64,000 nt of DNA, taken from NCBI RefSeq assembly GCF_001646785.1, contig NZ_LRRH01000008.1, positions 124,001-188,000 on the forward strand. Direction: 5' to 3'. The notes beneath the pieces were generated by a model, which did not search any database, was not told the DNA's origin, and worked only from the letters and a program-made list of their open reading frames with translations. The position numbers and the translations under genes were made by a program. Within the stretch, counting starts at the first letter, position 1; every line of letters begins with the position of its first letter. The stretch comes from Rhodococcus phenolicus (GTDB lineage Bacteria; Actinomycetota; Actinomycetes; Mycobacteriales; Mycobacteriaceae). Below, in pieces: positions 51,863-59,737 of the stretch.

Positions 51863-53032
51863 TCAGCGCGTCAGGACCAACCCCGACGTGGGCACCCCGG
51901 TGCCGGCCGTGACAAGGACGTTCTCGACGTCCGCAACCTGGTTGACCGACGTGCCACGGACCTGCCGGACCCCCTCCGCAATGCCGTTCATCCCGTGGAT
52001 GTACGCCTCGCCGAGCTGACCGCCGTGCGTGTTCAGCGGCAGATGCCCGCCGAGTTCGATACCGCCGTCGGCGATGAAGTCCTTCGCCTCACCGGGCTTG
52101 CAGAACCCGAGTTCCTCGAGCTGCATGAGCACGTACGGGGTGAAGTGGTCGTAGAGGACCGCCGTCTGCACGTCCTGCGGCGTCAGACCCGACTGTTCCC
52201 ACAACTGGTTGCCGACGATCCCCATCTCCGGCAGACCCGTCAACCCGTCGCGGTAGTAGCTGGTCATGATGAACTGGTCCTGCGCGCTGCCCTGGGCCGC
52301 ACCGGCGATCAGCACCGGTGCCTGCTTCAGGTCCTTCGCGCGTTCGGGGGTGGTCACCACGATCGCGACACCGCCGTCCGACTCCTGACAGCAGTCGAGC
52401 AGGTGCAGCGGCTCGGCGATCCACCGGGAGTTCTGGTGGTCCTCGATCGTGATGGGCTTGCCGTAGAAGAACGCGTTCGGGTTGGTCGCGGCGTGCTTGC
52501 GGTCCGCGACCGCGACCGCACCGAAATCGGCACTCGTCGCGCCGGTCACGTGCATGTACCGTTGCGCGGTCATCGCGACGAACGACGCCGGCGTGCTCAG
52601 ACCGTGCGGATACGAGAACGCGTTGTCGGTGCCGGACGAGTTGACCTGCGTGGCCAGTGCCGAGTTGACCTGGCCGAAGCGGGCACCCGAGCGCTCGTTG
52701 AATGCGCGGTAGGCGACGACGACGTCGGCGACGCCGGTGGCCACCGCCATGGCAGCCTGCTGCACCGTCGCGCACGCGGCACCGCCGCCGTAGTGGATGC
52801 GCGAGAAGAACTTCAGGCTCGGGATCCCCACCGAGCGCGCGACCGCGACCTCGGTGTTGGTGTCCATCGTGAACGAGGTGAGACCGTCGACGTCCTCGGG
52901 GCGCAGCCCGGCATCGTCGAGGGCGGCGCGAACCGCTTCCGCGGCCAGCCGCAGTTCACTGCGCCCGGAATCCTTGGAGAAGTCGGTGGCGCCGATCCCG
53001 ACGATCGCGGCGCGACGGGACAGCCCGCTCAT
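51863..53032 (-). CDS. ltp2: Ltp2, thiolase-like retro-aldolase of the cholesterol side chain
   Basis: 389 residues, thiolase superfamily lipid-transfer type. Very close to mycobacterial Ltp2 throughout: VGIGATDFSKDSGRSELRLAAEAV, FFSRIHYGGGAACATVQQAAMAVATG, RAFNERSGARFGQ, LYDHFTPYVLMQLEELGFC, NTHGGQLGEAYIHGMNGIAEGVRQ. With the DUF35 part of ChsH2 it cleaves 17-hydroxy-3-oxo-pregnenoyl-CoA to androst-4-ene-3,17-dione and propionyl-CoA, the last side-chain step. The start ATG overlaps the chsH1 stop (ATGA). Last gene of chsE1-chsE2-chsH2-chsH1-ltp2. Confidence 0.95.
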   Translation of the reverse strand: MSGLSRRAAIVGIGATDFSKDSGRSELRLAAEAVRAALDDAGLRPEDVDGLTSFTMDTNTEVAVARSVGIPSLKFFSRIHYGGGAACATVQQAAMAVATGVADVVVAYRAFNERSGARFGQVNSALATQVNSSGTDNAFSYPHGLSTPASFVAMTAQRYMHVTGATSADFGAVAVADRKHAATNPNAFFYGKPITIEDHQNSRWIAEPLHLLDCCQESDGGVAIVVTTPERAKDLKQAPVLIAGAAQGSAQDQFIMTSYYRDGLTGLPEMGIVGNQLWEQSGLTPQDVQTAVLYDHFTPYVLMQLEELGFCKPGEAKDFIADGGIELGGHLPLNTHGGQLGEAYIHGMNGIAEGVRQVRGTSVNQVADVENVLVTAGTGVPTSGLVLTR

Positions 53033-53448
53033 GCGGTACCTCCGATCACGAGGGTGGCCTTCGCGTTGATGTGGTTACCGAGACTGTTGCTGCCCACGAT
53101 GTCGAGGGTGATCAGACCGTCCTCGACGGAGGCGACGGTGCCGGTCAGGTTCAGCGTGTCGTACGCGTACCAGGGCACACCGAGCCGCAGCGAGATCGAC
53201 TTGACAACGGCGCGCGGGCCCGCCCAATCGGTGACGTAACGCTGCACCAGGCCGGTGTCGGTGAGGATGTTGACGAAGATGTCCTTCGAGCCCTTTTGCT
53301 GCGCGAGGTCGCGGTCGTGGTGGACGTCCTGGAAATCCCGGGTGGCCAGCGCGGACGACACGATGAAGGTCGGGTCGCCGTGGATGGACAGGGCGGGCAG
53401 GGTTTCCCCCGCGGTCACGGTCCCGATGTTCGAATGCACGGTGTTCAT
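53029..53448 (-). CDS. chsH1: ChsH1, MaoC-like subunit of the 3-oxo-pregnadienoyl-CoA hydratase
   Basis: 139 residues, single hot-dog MaoC-like protein. TRDFQDVHHDRDLAQQKGSKDIFVNILTDTGLVQRYVTDWAG contains the hydratase Asp-His pair. Together with the MaoC half of ChsH2 it hydrates 3-oxo-4,17-pregnadiene-20-carboxyl-CoA. Position between chsH2 and ltp2 with ATGA overlaps on both sides is the conserved order of the mycobacterial igr operon. Confidence 0.93.
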   Translation of the reverse strand: MNTVHSNIGTVTAGETLPALSIHGDPTFIVSSALATRDFQDVHHDRDLAQQKGSKDIFVNILTDTGLVQRYVTDWAGPRAVVKSISLRLGVPWYAYDTLNLTGTVASVEDGLITLDIVGSNSLGNHINAKATLVIGGTA

Positions 53449-54464
53449 GCGGTCTCCTGACGGGGTGTCCAGGCGTAGAGCGTCCACGGCTGTCCGCCGG
53501 TCTCCTCGTCGCCGGGGAAGTCGAGGTAGGTCACCTCGACGGGCGCGCCGATGCGCACGTCGGCGGGATCGACGCCGCGCAGCTCACCGAGCATGCGGAT
53601 ACTTCCCCCGTCGCTTCGCTCGCCCCCAGCGCCCTCCTCCAGCTCGACCAGCGCGACCACGAACGGCAGCGAGCGGCCCGGCACCTTCGGGGCGTGGTGC
53701 ACGACGTAACTGAAGACGGTTCCGCGCCCGGAAGCGACGACATAGTCGGTGGTTTCGGTCTTGTCGAGCCACAGCGCGGCGACCGGCGGGTGCTGCAGGG
53801 AGCCGTCGGGCCGACGCTGGATGCGCAGCTCGTGCGCGGCGACGCCGTCCCAGAAGAACTGCGTGTCCTGCGACGCAGACGGCCGCAGCATCCGGGTCGG
53901 GTCGAGATCCTCCGGCACGTCCGCGGTGTCCGCGACGGGTGCCGGTTCCTTGACCGGAGGAGCGAATTTCAGGATGCGGAACAGCATTTCGGCGACGACC
54001 TCGTCGCCGACCTTCCAGATGTTGCGTGTGGTGAAGAACCATCCCTCGCCGAGACCGGTCTTCTTCGGGCCCACCACATCCTCGAGGGTGGACTCGATCG
54101 TGACCTCTTCACCGGGGCGCAGATAGCGGTGGTAGACCTGGTCGCAGTTCGTCGCGACCACCGAGGTGTACCCGGCATCGTCCAGGATGTTGGTCATCCG
54201 GCCGAGCGGATCGTCCTCCTCGCGCTGTGCGCCGAGTCCGCGCATCGTCCAGACCTGCGCCATCGCCGGCGGCGCGACGAGCCCGCCGTGCCCCGCCGCG
54301 GCCGCGGCGTCCTCATCGGTGTAGATCGGGTTCTCGTCGCCGATCGCCTCGAGCCAGTTCCGGATCATCGGCATGTTCACCGGGTCGCGACCGGAACGGG
54401 CCTTCGACGGGCCGTCGCTGCGGACACGTTCGGCGGCGGCGAGGATCTCCTCGGGTGTCGTCAT
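53445..54464 (-). CDS. chsH2: ChsH2, MaoC-DUF35 fusion subunit of the side-chain hydratase/aldolase
   Basis: 339 residues. N-terminal MaoC-like hot-dog domain (NMPMIRNWLEAIGDENPIYTDEDAAAAAGHGGLVAPPAMAQVWTM). A Pro/Glu linker follows near 175-195, then a C-terminal DUF35 OB-fold (FFWDGVAAHELRIQRRPDGSLQHPPVAALW) that docks Ltp2. The usual zinc-ribbon cysteines of DUF35 proteins are absent in this copy. Start at MTTPEEIL with AGGGA upstream. Fourteen bases after chsE2. Confidence 0.93.
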   Translation of the reverse strand: MTTPEEILAAAERVRSDGPSKARSGRDPVNMPMIRNWLEAIGDENPIYTDEDAAAAAGHGGLVAPPAMAQVWTMRGLGAQREEDDPLGRMTNILDDAGYTSVVATNCDQVYHRYLRPGEEVTIESTLEDVVGPKKTGLGEGWFFTTRNIWKVGDEVVAEMLFRILKFAPPVKEPAPVADTADVPEDLDPTRMLRPSASQDTQFFWDGVAAHELRIQRRPDGSLQHPPVAALWLDKTETTDYVVASGRGTVFSYVVHHAPKVPGRSLPFVVALVELEEGAGGERSDGGSIRMLGELRGVDPADVRIGAPVEVTYLDFPGDEETGGQPWTLYAWTPRQETA

Positions 54465-54478
54465 CGGAAGTCCCTCTC

Positions 54479-55630
54479 TCACCGCGGGACCCGGGGCATG
54501 CCCAGGCCCGCCGTCGCGATCAGCTCGCGCATCACCTCGTTGACGCCGCCACCGAAGGTGATGACGAGGTTCCGCTTGATCTGCATGTCCAGCCAGCTCA
54601 ACAACTCACCGGTGGCGGGATCGGCGGGATCGCCGTGACGGCCGACGATCTCCTCCGCGAGGCGCCCGACCCGCTGGATGCGTTCGGTGGCGAACACCTT
54701 GGTTGCCGAGGCGTCCGCGATGTCGACCGCCTCTGATTCGCTCGCCGCGACCTGCCAGTTGAGCAGTTCGTTGAGCCGGAAGGTCGCGTGGATCTCGCCG
54801 AGCGCGCGACGGACATCCGGTTCGCCGAGCAGATCGTTCGCCTTCGCCCATTCGGACACGTGGTCGTAGAGACCGCCGACCTTGCCGGCCGGTCCGAGCA
54901 TGACGCGCTCGTGGTTGAGCTGGGTGGTGATCAGCTTCCAGCCCCGGTTCTCCTCGCCCACGAGCATGTTCGCCGGGACCCGCACGTCGCTGTAGTAGGT
55001 CGCGTTGACGTGGTGGGCGCCGTCGCACGTGATGATCGGGGTCCAGGTGAACCCGGGATCGGTGGTGTCGACGATGAGGATCGAGATGCCGCGGTGCCGC
55101 GAGTCTGCGGCACCGGTGCGCACCGCGAGCCAGATGTAGTCGGCGTCGTGGCCACCGGTGGTGAAGATCTTCTGGCCGTTGACGATGTAGGTGTCGCCGT
55201 CGCGCACGGCGCTGGTGCGCAGCGCGGCCAGGTCGGTGCCGGCCTCCGGTTCGGAATAGCCGATCGCGAAGTGCACCTCGCCGGCGAGGATGGCGGGCAG
55301 GAACTTCCGCTTCTGTTCCTCGGTGCCGTACACCTGCAGGGTCGGTCCGACGGTCTGCAGGGTCACGCTCGGCAGCGGCACGTCGGCGCGGACCGCTTCG
55401 TTGGCGAAGATCTGCTGTTCGATCTCGCCGAAGCCGCGGCCACCGAATTCCTTCGGCCAGCCGACTCCGAGCCAGCCGTCCTTACCCATGCGGCGGATGA
55501 CCTCACGATAGGTGGGGCCGTGCCGTTCGGTGCGCATGATCGCGGCCTCCTCCGGGGAGATGAGGTCCGCGAAATAGGCCCGCAGTTCCGCCTGCAGCGC
55601 GCGCTGCTCGTCGGTCAGATCGATGAACAC
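54479..55630 (-). CDS. chsE2: ChsE2 (FadE29), acyl-CoA dehydrogenase subunit for the 3-carbon side chain
   Basis: 383 residues, GTG start. Highly similar to mycobacterial FadE29: DLTDEQRALQAELRAYFADLISPEE, GWLGVGWPKEFGGRGFG, HFAIGYSEPEAGTDLAALRTSAVRDGD, DGAHHVNATYYSDVRVP, TFGGGVNEVMRELIA. It pairs with ChsE1 as alpha2-beta2 to desaturate 3-oxo-4-pregnene-20-carboxyl-CoA. The start overlaps the 3' end of chsE1 by 16 bases, so the two subunits are translationally linked. Confidence 0.95.
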   Translation of the reverse strand: MFIDLTDEQRALQAELRAYFADLISPEEAAIMRTERHGPTYREVIRRMGKDGWLGVGWPKEFGGRGFGEIEQQIFANEAVRADVPLPSVTLQTVGPTLQVYGTEEQKRKFLPAILAGEVHFAIGYSEPEAGTDLAALRTSAVRDGDTYIVNGQKIFTTGGHDADYIWLAVRTGAADSRHRGISILIVDTTDPGFTWTPIITCDGAHHVNATYYSDVRVPANMLVGEENRGWKLITTQLNHERVMLGPAGKVGGLYDHVSEWAKANDLLGEPDVRRALGEIHATFRLNELLNWQVAASESEAVDIADASATKVFATERIQRVGRLAEEIVGRHGDPADPATGELLSWLDMQIKRNLVITFGGGVNEVMRELIATAGLGMPRVPR

Positions 55631-56676
55631 CGGGCCCCCACGAGGTCGAGTCGGTACGAGGCGCCGCCGATGAGGCGCGCCAGATCCTTGGCGGTCGAGG
55701 AATAACGGTGCAACGGGTAGGTCACGTCGACCCCGATGCCACCGTGCAAGTGGTGCAGGACACGCATCGCGGGCGGCAGTTCCTCGGCGATCCAGTACGC
55801 GGTGACGTCCAGATCGTCGTCCACCGTCGCCGAGCGGGCCCCGTCGTGGGTGACGCGCCAGTTCGATGCGAGCGCCGCGACGTGCAGGGTGCGCGCGGTG
55901 ACGTAGACGTCGGCGATCTGCTGTGCCACGGCCTGGAAGGTCGCGAGCGGCTTGCCGAACTGGTGCCGCGTGCTCAGGTGCTCGGCGGTCAACGCCGTCG
56001 CACCGTCGAGCAGGCCGTCCGCATACGCGCCGATCGAGGCGAGCGCGAGACGGTACAGGACCGCGATGTCGGCGGCGGGGTCCGCCCCGTCGCCGAGGAG
56101 CACTCCGACCGCTCCGTCGAACCGTACCGAGAACTCGGGGTCGCCGGTCGCGGACGGGCTCGGGGTCGCGGTGACGCCCTCGGTCGTCGCGTCGACCGCG
56201 ACGACACCGGCGTCGGTGGGTACCAGAATGTGCCGCGCGGTGCCGGCGTGCGGCACCGCGACGAAGTAGCCGGTGACCGCGTGGCCGCCGTCCACGGGCA
56301 CTGCCGTCGCGGCCGGCGCGGCCGGGAAGGGCCGCCCCTGCTCGGACAGTGCCGCGGTGAGCACAGCGCCACCCGGAACGTCTGCGAGCAGAGCATCCTG
56401 CTGCGCGTCGGTGGCCAGTGCGACGACGGGAAGCACCCCGAAGCCGAGCGTGGCCAGGACCGGAACCGGGGCGGCCTTGCGCCCGATCTCGGTCAGCACC
56501 GTCGCGACCTCACCGACGCCGAGTCCGGCGCCGCCGAGGCGTTCGGGCAGAGCGAGTGCGAGCAGGTCGGCGCCGGCGAGCGCTGACCACAGATCGTCTG
56601 CGCTCAGGTCGCGGGCGAGCAGGTCGACGGCGACTTCCGCCACCGCCTCCTGCGTCTCGTCACGTGCGAAGTCCAC
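55615..56676 (-). CDS. chsE1: ChsE1 (FadE28), partner acyl-CoA dehydrogenase subunit
   Basis: 353 residues. A diverged acyl-CoA dehydrogenase with a recognisable N-terminal domain (ALALPERLGGAGLGVGEVATVLTEIGRKAAPVP), a shortened middle, and the C-terminal STRHQFGKPLATFQAVAQQIADVYV and HHLHGGIGVDVTYPLHRYSS. The start is GTG 56676 with GAAGGTGG upstream, just below a KstR box; ORF codons further upstream run into that box. First gene of chsE1-chsE2-chsH2-chsH1-ltp2. The cyp125 gene that heads this operon in mycobacteria is absent here. Confidence 0.93.
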   Translation of the reverse strand: MDFARDETQEAVAEVAVDLLARDLSADDLWSALAGADLLALALPERLGGAGLGVGEVATVLTEIGRKAAPVPVLATLGFGVLPVVALATDAQQDALLADVPGGAVLTAALSEQGRPFPAAPAATAVPVDGGHAVTGYFVAVPHAGTARHILVPTDAGVVAVDATTEGVTATPSPSATGDPEFSVRFDGAVGVLLGDGADPAADIAVLYRLALASIGAYADGLLDGATALTAEHLSTRHQFGKPLATFQAVAQQIADVYVTARTLHVAALASNWRVTHDGARSATVDDDLDVTAYWIAEELPPAMRVLHHLHGGIGVDVTYPLHRYSSTAKDLARLIGGASYRLDLVGARCSSI

Positions 56677-56691
56677 AATTCCACCTTCGAT

Positions 56692-56705
56692 TAGAACGTG
56701 TGCCA
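56692..56705. promoter_or_regulatory. KstR box controlling chsE1-ltp2
   Basis: TAGAACGTGTGCCA keeps the left half of the KstR palindrome and most of the right half (GTG for GTT). It ends 16 bases before the chsE1 GTG. Weaker than the other boxes. Confidence 0.6.
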
Positions 56706-56748
56706 CGTTGTAACACCCCTGAGCGGTTCCATGGAACGCAAGTCCCGG

Positions 56749-58890
56749 TCACCGGGGCAGCCCCAGCAGACGCTCCGCGGCCAGGCTTAGAAGAATCTGT
56801 TCGGTGCCGCCCGCGATGGTCAGGCAGCGCGTGTTGAGGAACTCCCGGCTGAGCGGTCCCTCGACCCAGCCCGCCTCCCCGGCCAGATCCATCGCCAGCT
56901 CGGACGTGTCCTGCCGTTGCCGAACACCGATGAGTTTGCGCACGCTCGACGCGGGCCCCGGGTCCTGACCGCCGAGCTGGGCGAGGGTCGTGCGCAGGTC
57001 GAGCAGGGAGCCGGCCATCGCCTCCCCGATCTGGACGGCGATGCGATCCTCGGCGACCGGGTCGCCGGGGCTGGACAACTCGATGAGGTCTTCGATGGCC
57101 TTGCCGAGCGACGACTTGCTGCCCATCGCGACCCGTTCGTTCGCGAGCGTGGTGCGCGCGAGTTTCCATCCGCCGCCGAGCGAACCGACCACGCAGTCGT
57201 CGGGCACGAACACGCCGTCGAGGAAGACCTCGTTGAACAGGGCGTCGCCGGTGATCTCGCGCAGCGGCGAGACGGTGATGCCCGCGGACTTCATGTCCAC
57301 CAGGAAATAGGTGATGCCCTTGTGTTTCGGCGCATCACGGTCGGTGCGGGCCAGGCAGATCGCCCAGTCCGCGACCTGCGCGAGCGACGTCCACACCTTC
57401 TGCCCCTGCAGTTTCCAGCCGCCGTCGACCTTCTCCGCGGTCGTGCGCAGCGCCGCGAGATCGGAACCGGCGCCGGGCTCGGAGAAGAGCTGGCACCACA
57501 CGACGTCACCGCGCAGCGTCGGCATCACGAACCGCTCGATCTGTTCCGGTGTGCCGTGTTCGAGGATCGTCGGCACCGCCCACCAGCCGATCACCAGATC
57601 GGGCCGGTCCACACCGGCGGCGGCGAGTTCCTCGTCGATGAGGATCTGCTCGGCGGCGCGGGCGCCACGCCCGTACGGGGCGGGCCAGTGCGGTGCGAGA
57701 TAGCCGGACCCGGCGAAGGCGTTGCGGCGCTCCGGCTCGGAAAGACTTGCGAAAGAGGCTATCTCGGCGCGGATGCGGGCGCGGTCGTCGTCGAACTCCG
57801 ACAGGTCGACACCGAGGTGGCGTCGCACCCCCGCGCGGGTGAGAGCCGTGACCCGTGCGCGCCAGGACGTGGATCCGCCGAGCAGTTGACGGGTGGCGAC
57901 CGCGCGGCGCAGATAGAGGTGGGCGTCGTGTTCCCACGTGAACCCGATGCCGCCGAGCACCTGGATGGCGTCCTTCGCGGTCTGCACCGCGGCGTCGAGG
58001 GAGATCGCGGTCGCTACGGCCGCGGCGATCGGTAGTTCCTCCGGCGTGGCGTCGACGGCGGATGCCGCGTCCCACGCGGCGGCACGGATCTTCTCGGTGC
58101 GGCAGAGCATCTCGGCGCACAGGTGCTTGACGGCCTGGAAGGAGCCGATCGGTTTGCCGAACTGTTCGCGGATCTTCGCGTATTCGACGGCGGTGGTCAG
58201 TGCCCAGCCGGCGACCCCGGCGAGTTCGGCGGCGGCGAGTGTCGCGGCCAGGTCGCGGACCAGGCCGGCGCGTACGGTCACGACACGGTCGGCGGGGACC
58301 GCGACCGAGTCGAGGCGCACCCGCGCGAGGGCGCGGGACTTGTCGAGGGTGTCGAGCGGGTCGAGGTGCAGACCGGCACTGTCGGCGTCGACGAGTGCCC
58401 AGCGTTCGTCGTCCCCGCCGGAAGCGGTGGTACGGACGAGGACGGCGACGCCCGGTTCCGCGGCGATCGCCGGTCCGGCATCGCCGCTGAGAGTGAGGCC
58501 GTCGGCGGCTTCGGTGGCTCCGACCGCGAGATCGAGCGCGGCGGCGACCGGGATCGTGCCCTCGCCGAGCAGGGCGGCGGTCTTCGCCGCGGAGTCACCG
58601 CCGGAACCGAACACGAGGGCGGCGAGTGCGGTCGTGAGAACAGGTCCCGGTGCGAGTTCGTGCGCGGCCTGCTCGAGCATCACGGCCAGGTCGACCGTGG
58701 TGGCGCCGAGCCCGCCGGCGGATTCGGGGACGGCGACGCCGAACAACCCGAGTTCGGCGAGCGAACCCCACCCGGGCTGCCACATTTCCGCTGGCTGATG
58801 GCGTAGCTTGTCTATCGGTGCCGCGGCGCGCGCCCATGCACGCACGGAGGCCTGGACAGCCCGCTGCTCTTCGGTGGTGGCGATACTCAC
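56749..58890 (-). CDS. fadE34: FadE34 (ChsE3), double-length steroid acyl-CoA dehydrogenase
   Basis: 713 residues, two acyl-CoA dehydrogenase units in one chain. The first half (residues 1-330) has KIREQFGKPIGSFQAVKHLCAEMLCRTEKI and LGGIGFTWEHDAHLYLRRA; the second has LAPHWPAPYGRGARAAEQILIDEEL, CQLFSEPGAGSDLAALRTTAEKVDGGW, GQKVWTSLAQVADW, REITGDALFNEVFLDGVFVPDD and TRCLTIAGGTEQILLSLAAERLLGLPR. It acts on steroid-CoAs with a five-carbon side chain or cholanoyl-type CoA. Start GTG 58890 with GGAG 8 bases upstream. Divergent from kstR with a shared perfect KstR box, as Rv3573c-Rv3574. Confidence 0.95.
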   Translation of the reverse strand: MSIATTEEQRAVQASVRAWARAAAPIDKLRHQPAEMWQPGWGSLAELGLFGVAVPESAGGLGATTVDLAVMLEQAAHELAPGPVLTTALAALVFGSGGDSAAKTAALLGEGTIPVAAALDLAVGATEAADGLTLSGDAGPAIAAEPGVAVLVRTTASGGDDERWALVDADSAGLHLDPLDTLDKSRALARVRLDSVAVPADRVVTVRAGLVRDLAATLAAAELAGVAGWALTTAVEYAKIREQFGKPIGSFQAVKHLCAEMLCRTEKIRAAAWDAASAVDATPEELPIAAAVATAISLDAAVQTAKDAIQVLGGIGFTWEHDAHLYLRRAVATRQLLGGSTSWRARVTALTRAGVRRHLGVDLSEFDDDRARIRAEIASFASLSEPERRNAFAGSGYLAPHWPAPYGRGARAAEQILIDEELAAAGVDRPDLVIGWWAVPTILEHGTPEQIERFVMPTLRGDVVWCQLFSEPGAGSDLAALRTTAEKVDGGWKLQGQKVWTSLAQVADWAICLARTDRDAPKHKGITYFLVDMKSAGITVSPLREITGDALFNEVFLDGVFVPDDCVVGSLGGGWKLARTTLANERVAMGSKSSLGKAIEDLIELSSPGDPVAEDRIAVQIGEAMAGSLLDLRTTLAQLGGQDPGPASSVRKLIGVRQRQDTSELAMDLAGEAGWVEGPLSREFLNTRCLTIAGGTEQILLSLAAERLLGLPR

Positions 58891-58927
58891 AGCGGATCTC
58901 CGCCTTTCAAAAAATGACATCAACGTC

Positions 58928-58941
58928 TAGAACGTGTTCTA
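58928..58941. promoter_or_regulatory. Perfect KstR box between fadE34 and kstR
   Basis: TAGAACGTGTTCTA, the consensus KstR operator with full dyad symmetry except the two central bases. It lies 38 bases from the fadE34 start and 43 from kstR, so KstR controls fadE34 and itself. Confidence 0.93.
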
Positions 58942-58984
58942 ATATGACACCGGTTCAGAGTCAAGGTGTGAGGAAAAGAAGTCG

Positions 58985-59647
58985 ATGACGACACCGTCCA
59001 GCTCGCGTTCGAGCGGGAACGGAACCTTGGCCGCCCTCACCGAGGACGACCTCAGTTCCAACGCCCAGAAGGAACGCCGCAAGCGGATTCTCGACGCGAC
59101 CCTGGCACTCGCCTCCAAGGGCGGGTACGAGGCCGTACAGATGCGCGCGGTCGCCGAACGCGCCGACGTCGCCGTGGGCACGCTCTACCGATACTTCCCG
59201 TCCAAGGTGCACCTGCTGGTCTCCGCGCTCGGCCGGGAGTTCGCACGCATCGAGGGCAAGGGCAAGATCCCCCCGGGTCACACCCCGCTCGAACGCATGA
59301 ATCTGATGCTCGGCCTCATCACACGGGCCATGCAGCGCGACCCCCTGCTCACCGAGGCGATGACCCGCGCGTTCATGTTCGCCGACGCGTCGGCCGCCGC
59401 CGAGGTCGACCGGGTGGGCAAGCTCATGGACCGGCTGTTCGCGCGCGCCATGACCGAAGGCGAGCCGAACGAGGACGAACTGGCCGTCGCACGCGTCATC
59501 AGCGACGTGTGGCTGTCCAACCTCGTGGCGTGGCTGACCCGCCGCTCGTCGGCGACCGACGTCGCGCGGCGCCTCGAACTCACCGTCGAACTGCTTCTCG
59601 GTGACGGCTCCCGGCGACCCGCAGCCGTGCCCGTCGTCGGCACCTGA
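58985..59647 (+). CDS. kstR: KstR, TetR-family repressor of cholesterol catabolism
   Basis: 220 residues. The DNA-binding domain is nearly the same as mycobacterial KstR: NAQKERRKRILDATLALASKGGYEAVQMRAVAERADVAVGTLYRYFPSKVHLLVSALGREF. The ligand domain keeps AMQRDPLLTEAMTRAFMFADASAAAEVD and ARVISDVWLSNLVAWLTRRSSATDVARRLEL. It is released from DNA by 3-oxo-cholestenoate-type CoA esters. The N-terminus is ~20 residues longer and Ser-rich compared with the mycobacterial protein; a start further in is possible. All six boxes listed in this window are its likely targets. Confidence 0.96.
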   Translation: MTTPSSSRSSGNGTLAALTEDDLSSNAQKERRKRILDATLALASKGGYEAVQMRAVAERADVAVGTLYRYFPSKVHLLVSALGREFARIEGKGKIPPGHTPLERMNLMLGLITRAMQRDPLLTEAMTRAFMFADASAAAEVDRVGKLMDRLFARAMTEGEPNEDELAVARVISDVWLSNLVAWLTRRSSATDVARRLELTVELLLGDGSRRPAAVPVVGT

Positions 59648-59724
59648 GAGCACGGCCACCGGACGTGTAACAGGGAACACGTCCCGAACCGGACATCCGG
59701 AGCGACGGGCGGGGCCTATTCCCC

Positions 59725-59730
59725 TACCGT
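59725..59730 (+). promoter_or_regulatory. Probable -10 element of the OtsB-GH15 gene
   Basis: TACCGT, a TAnnnT element 7 bases before the ATG at 59738, predicts a leaderless message. Confidence 0.45.
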
Positions 59731-59737
59731 GGGAAGA

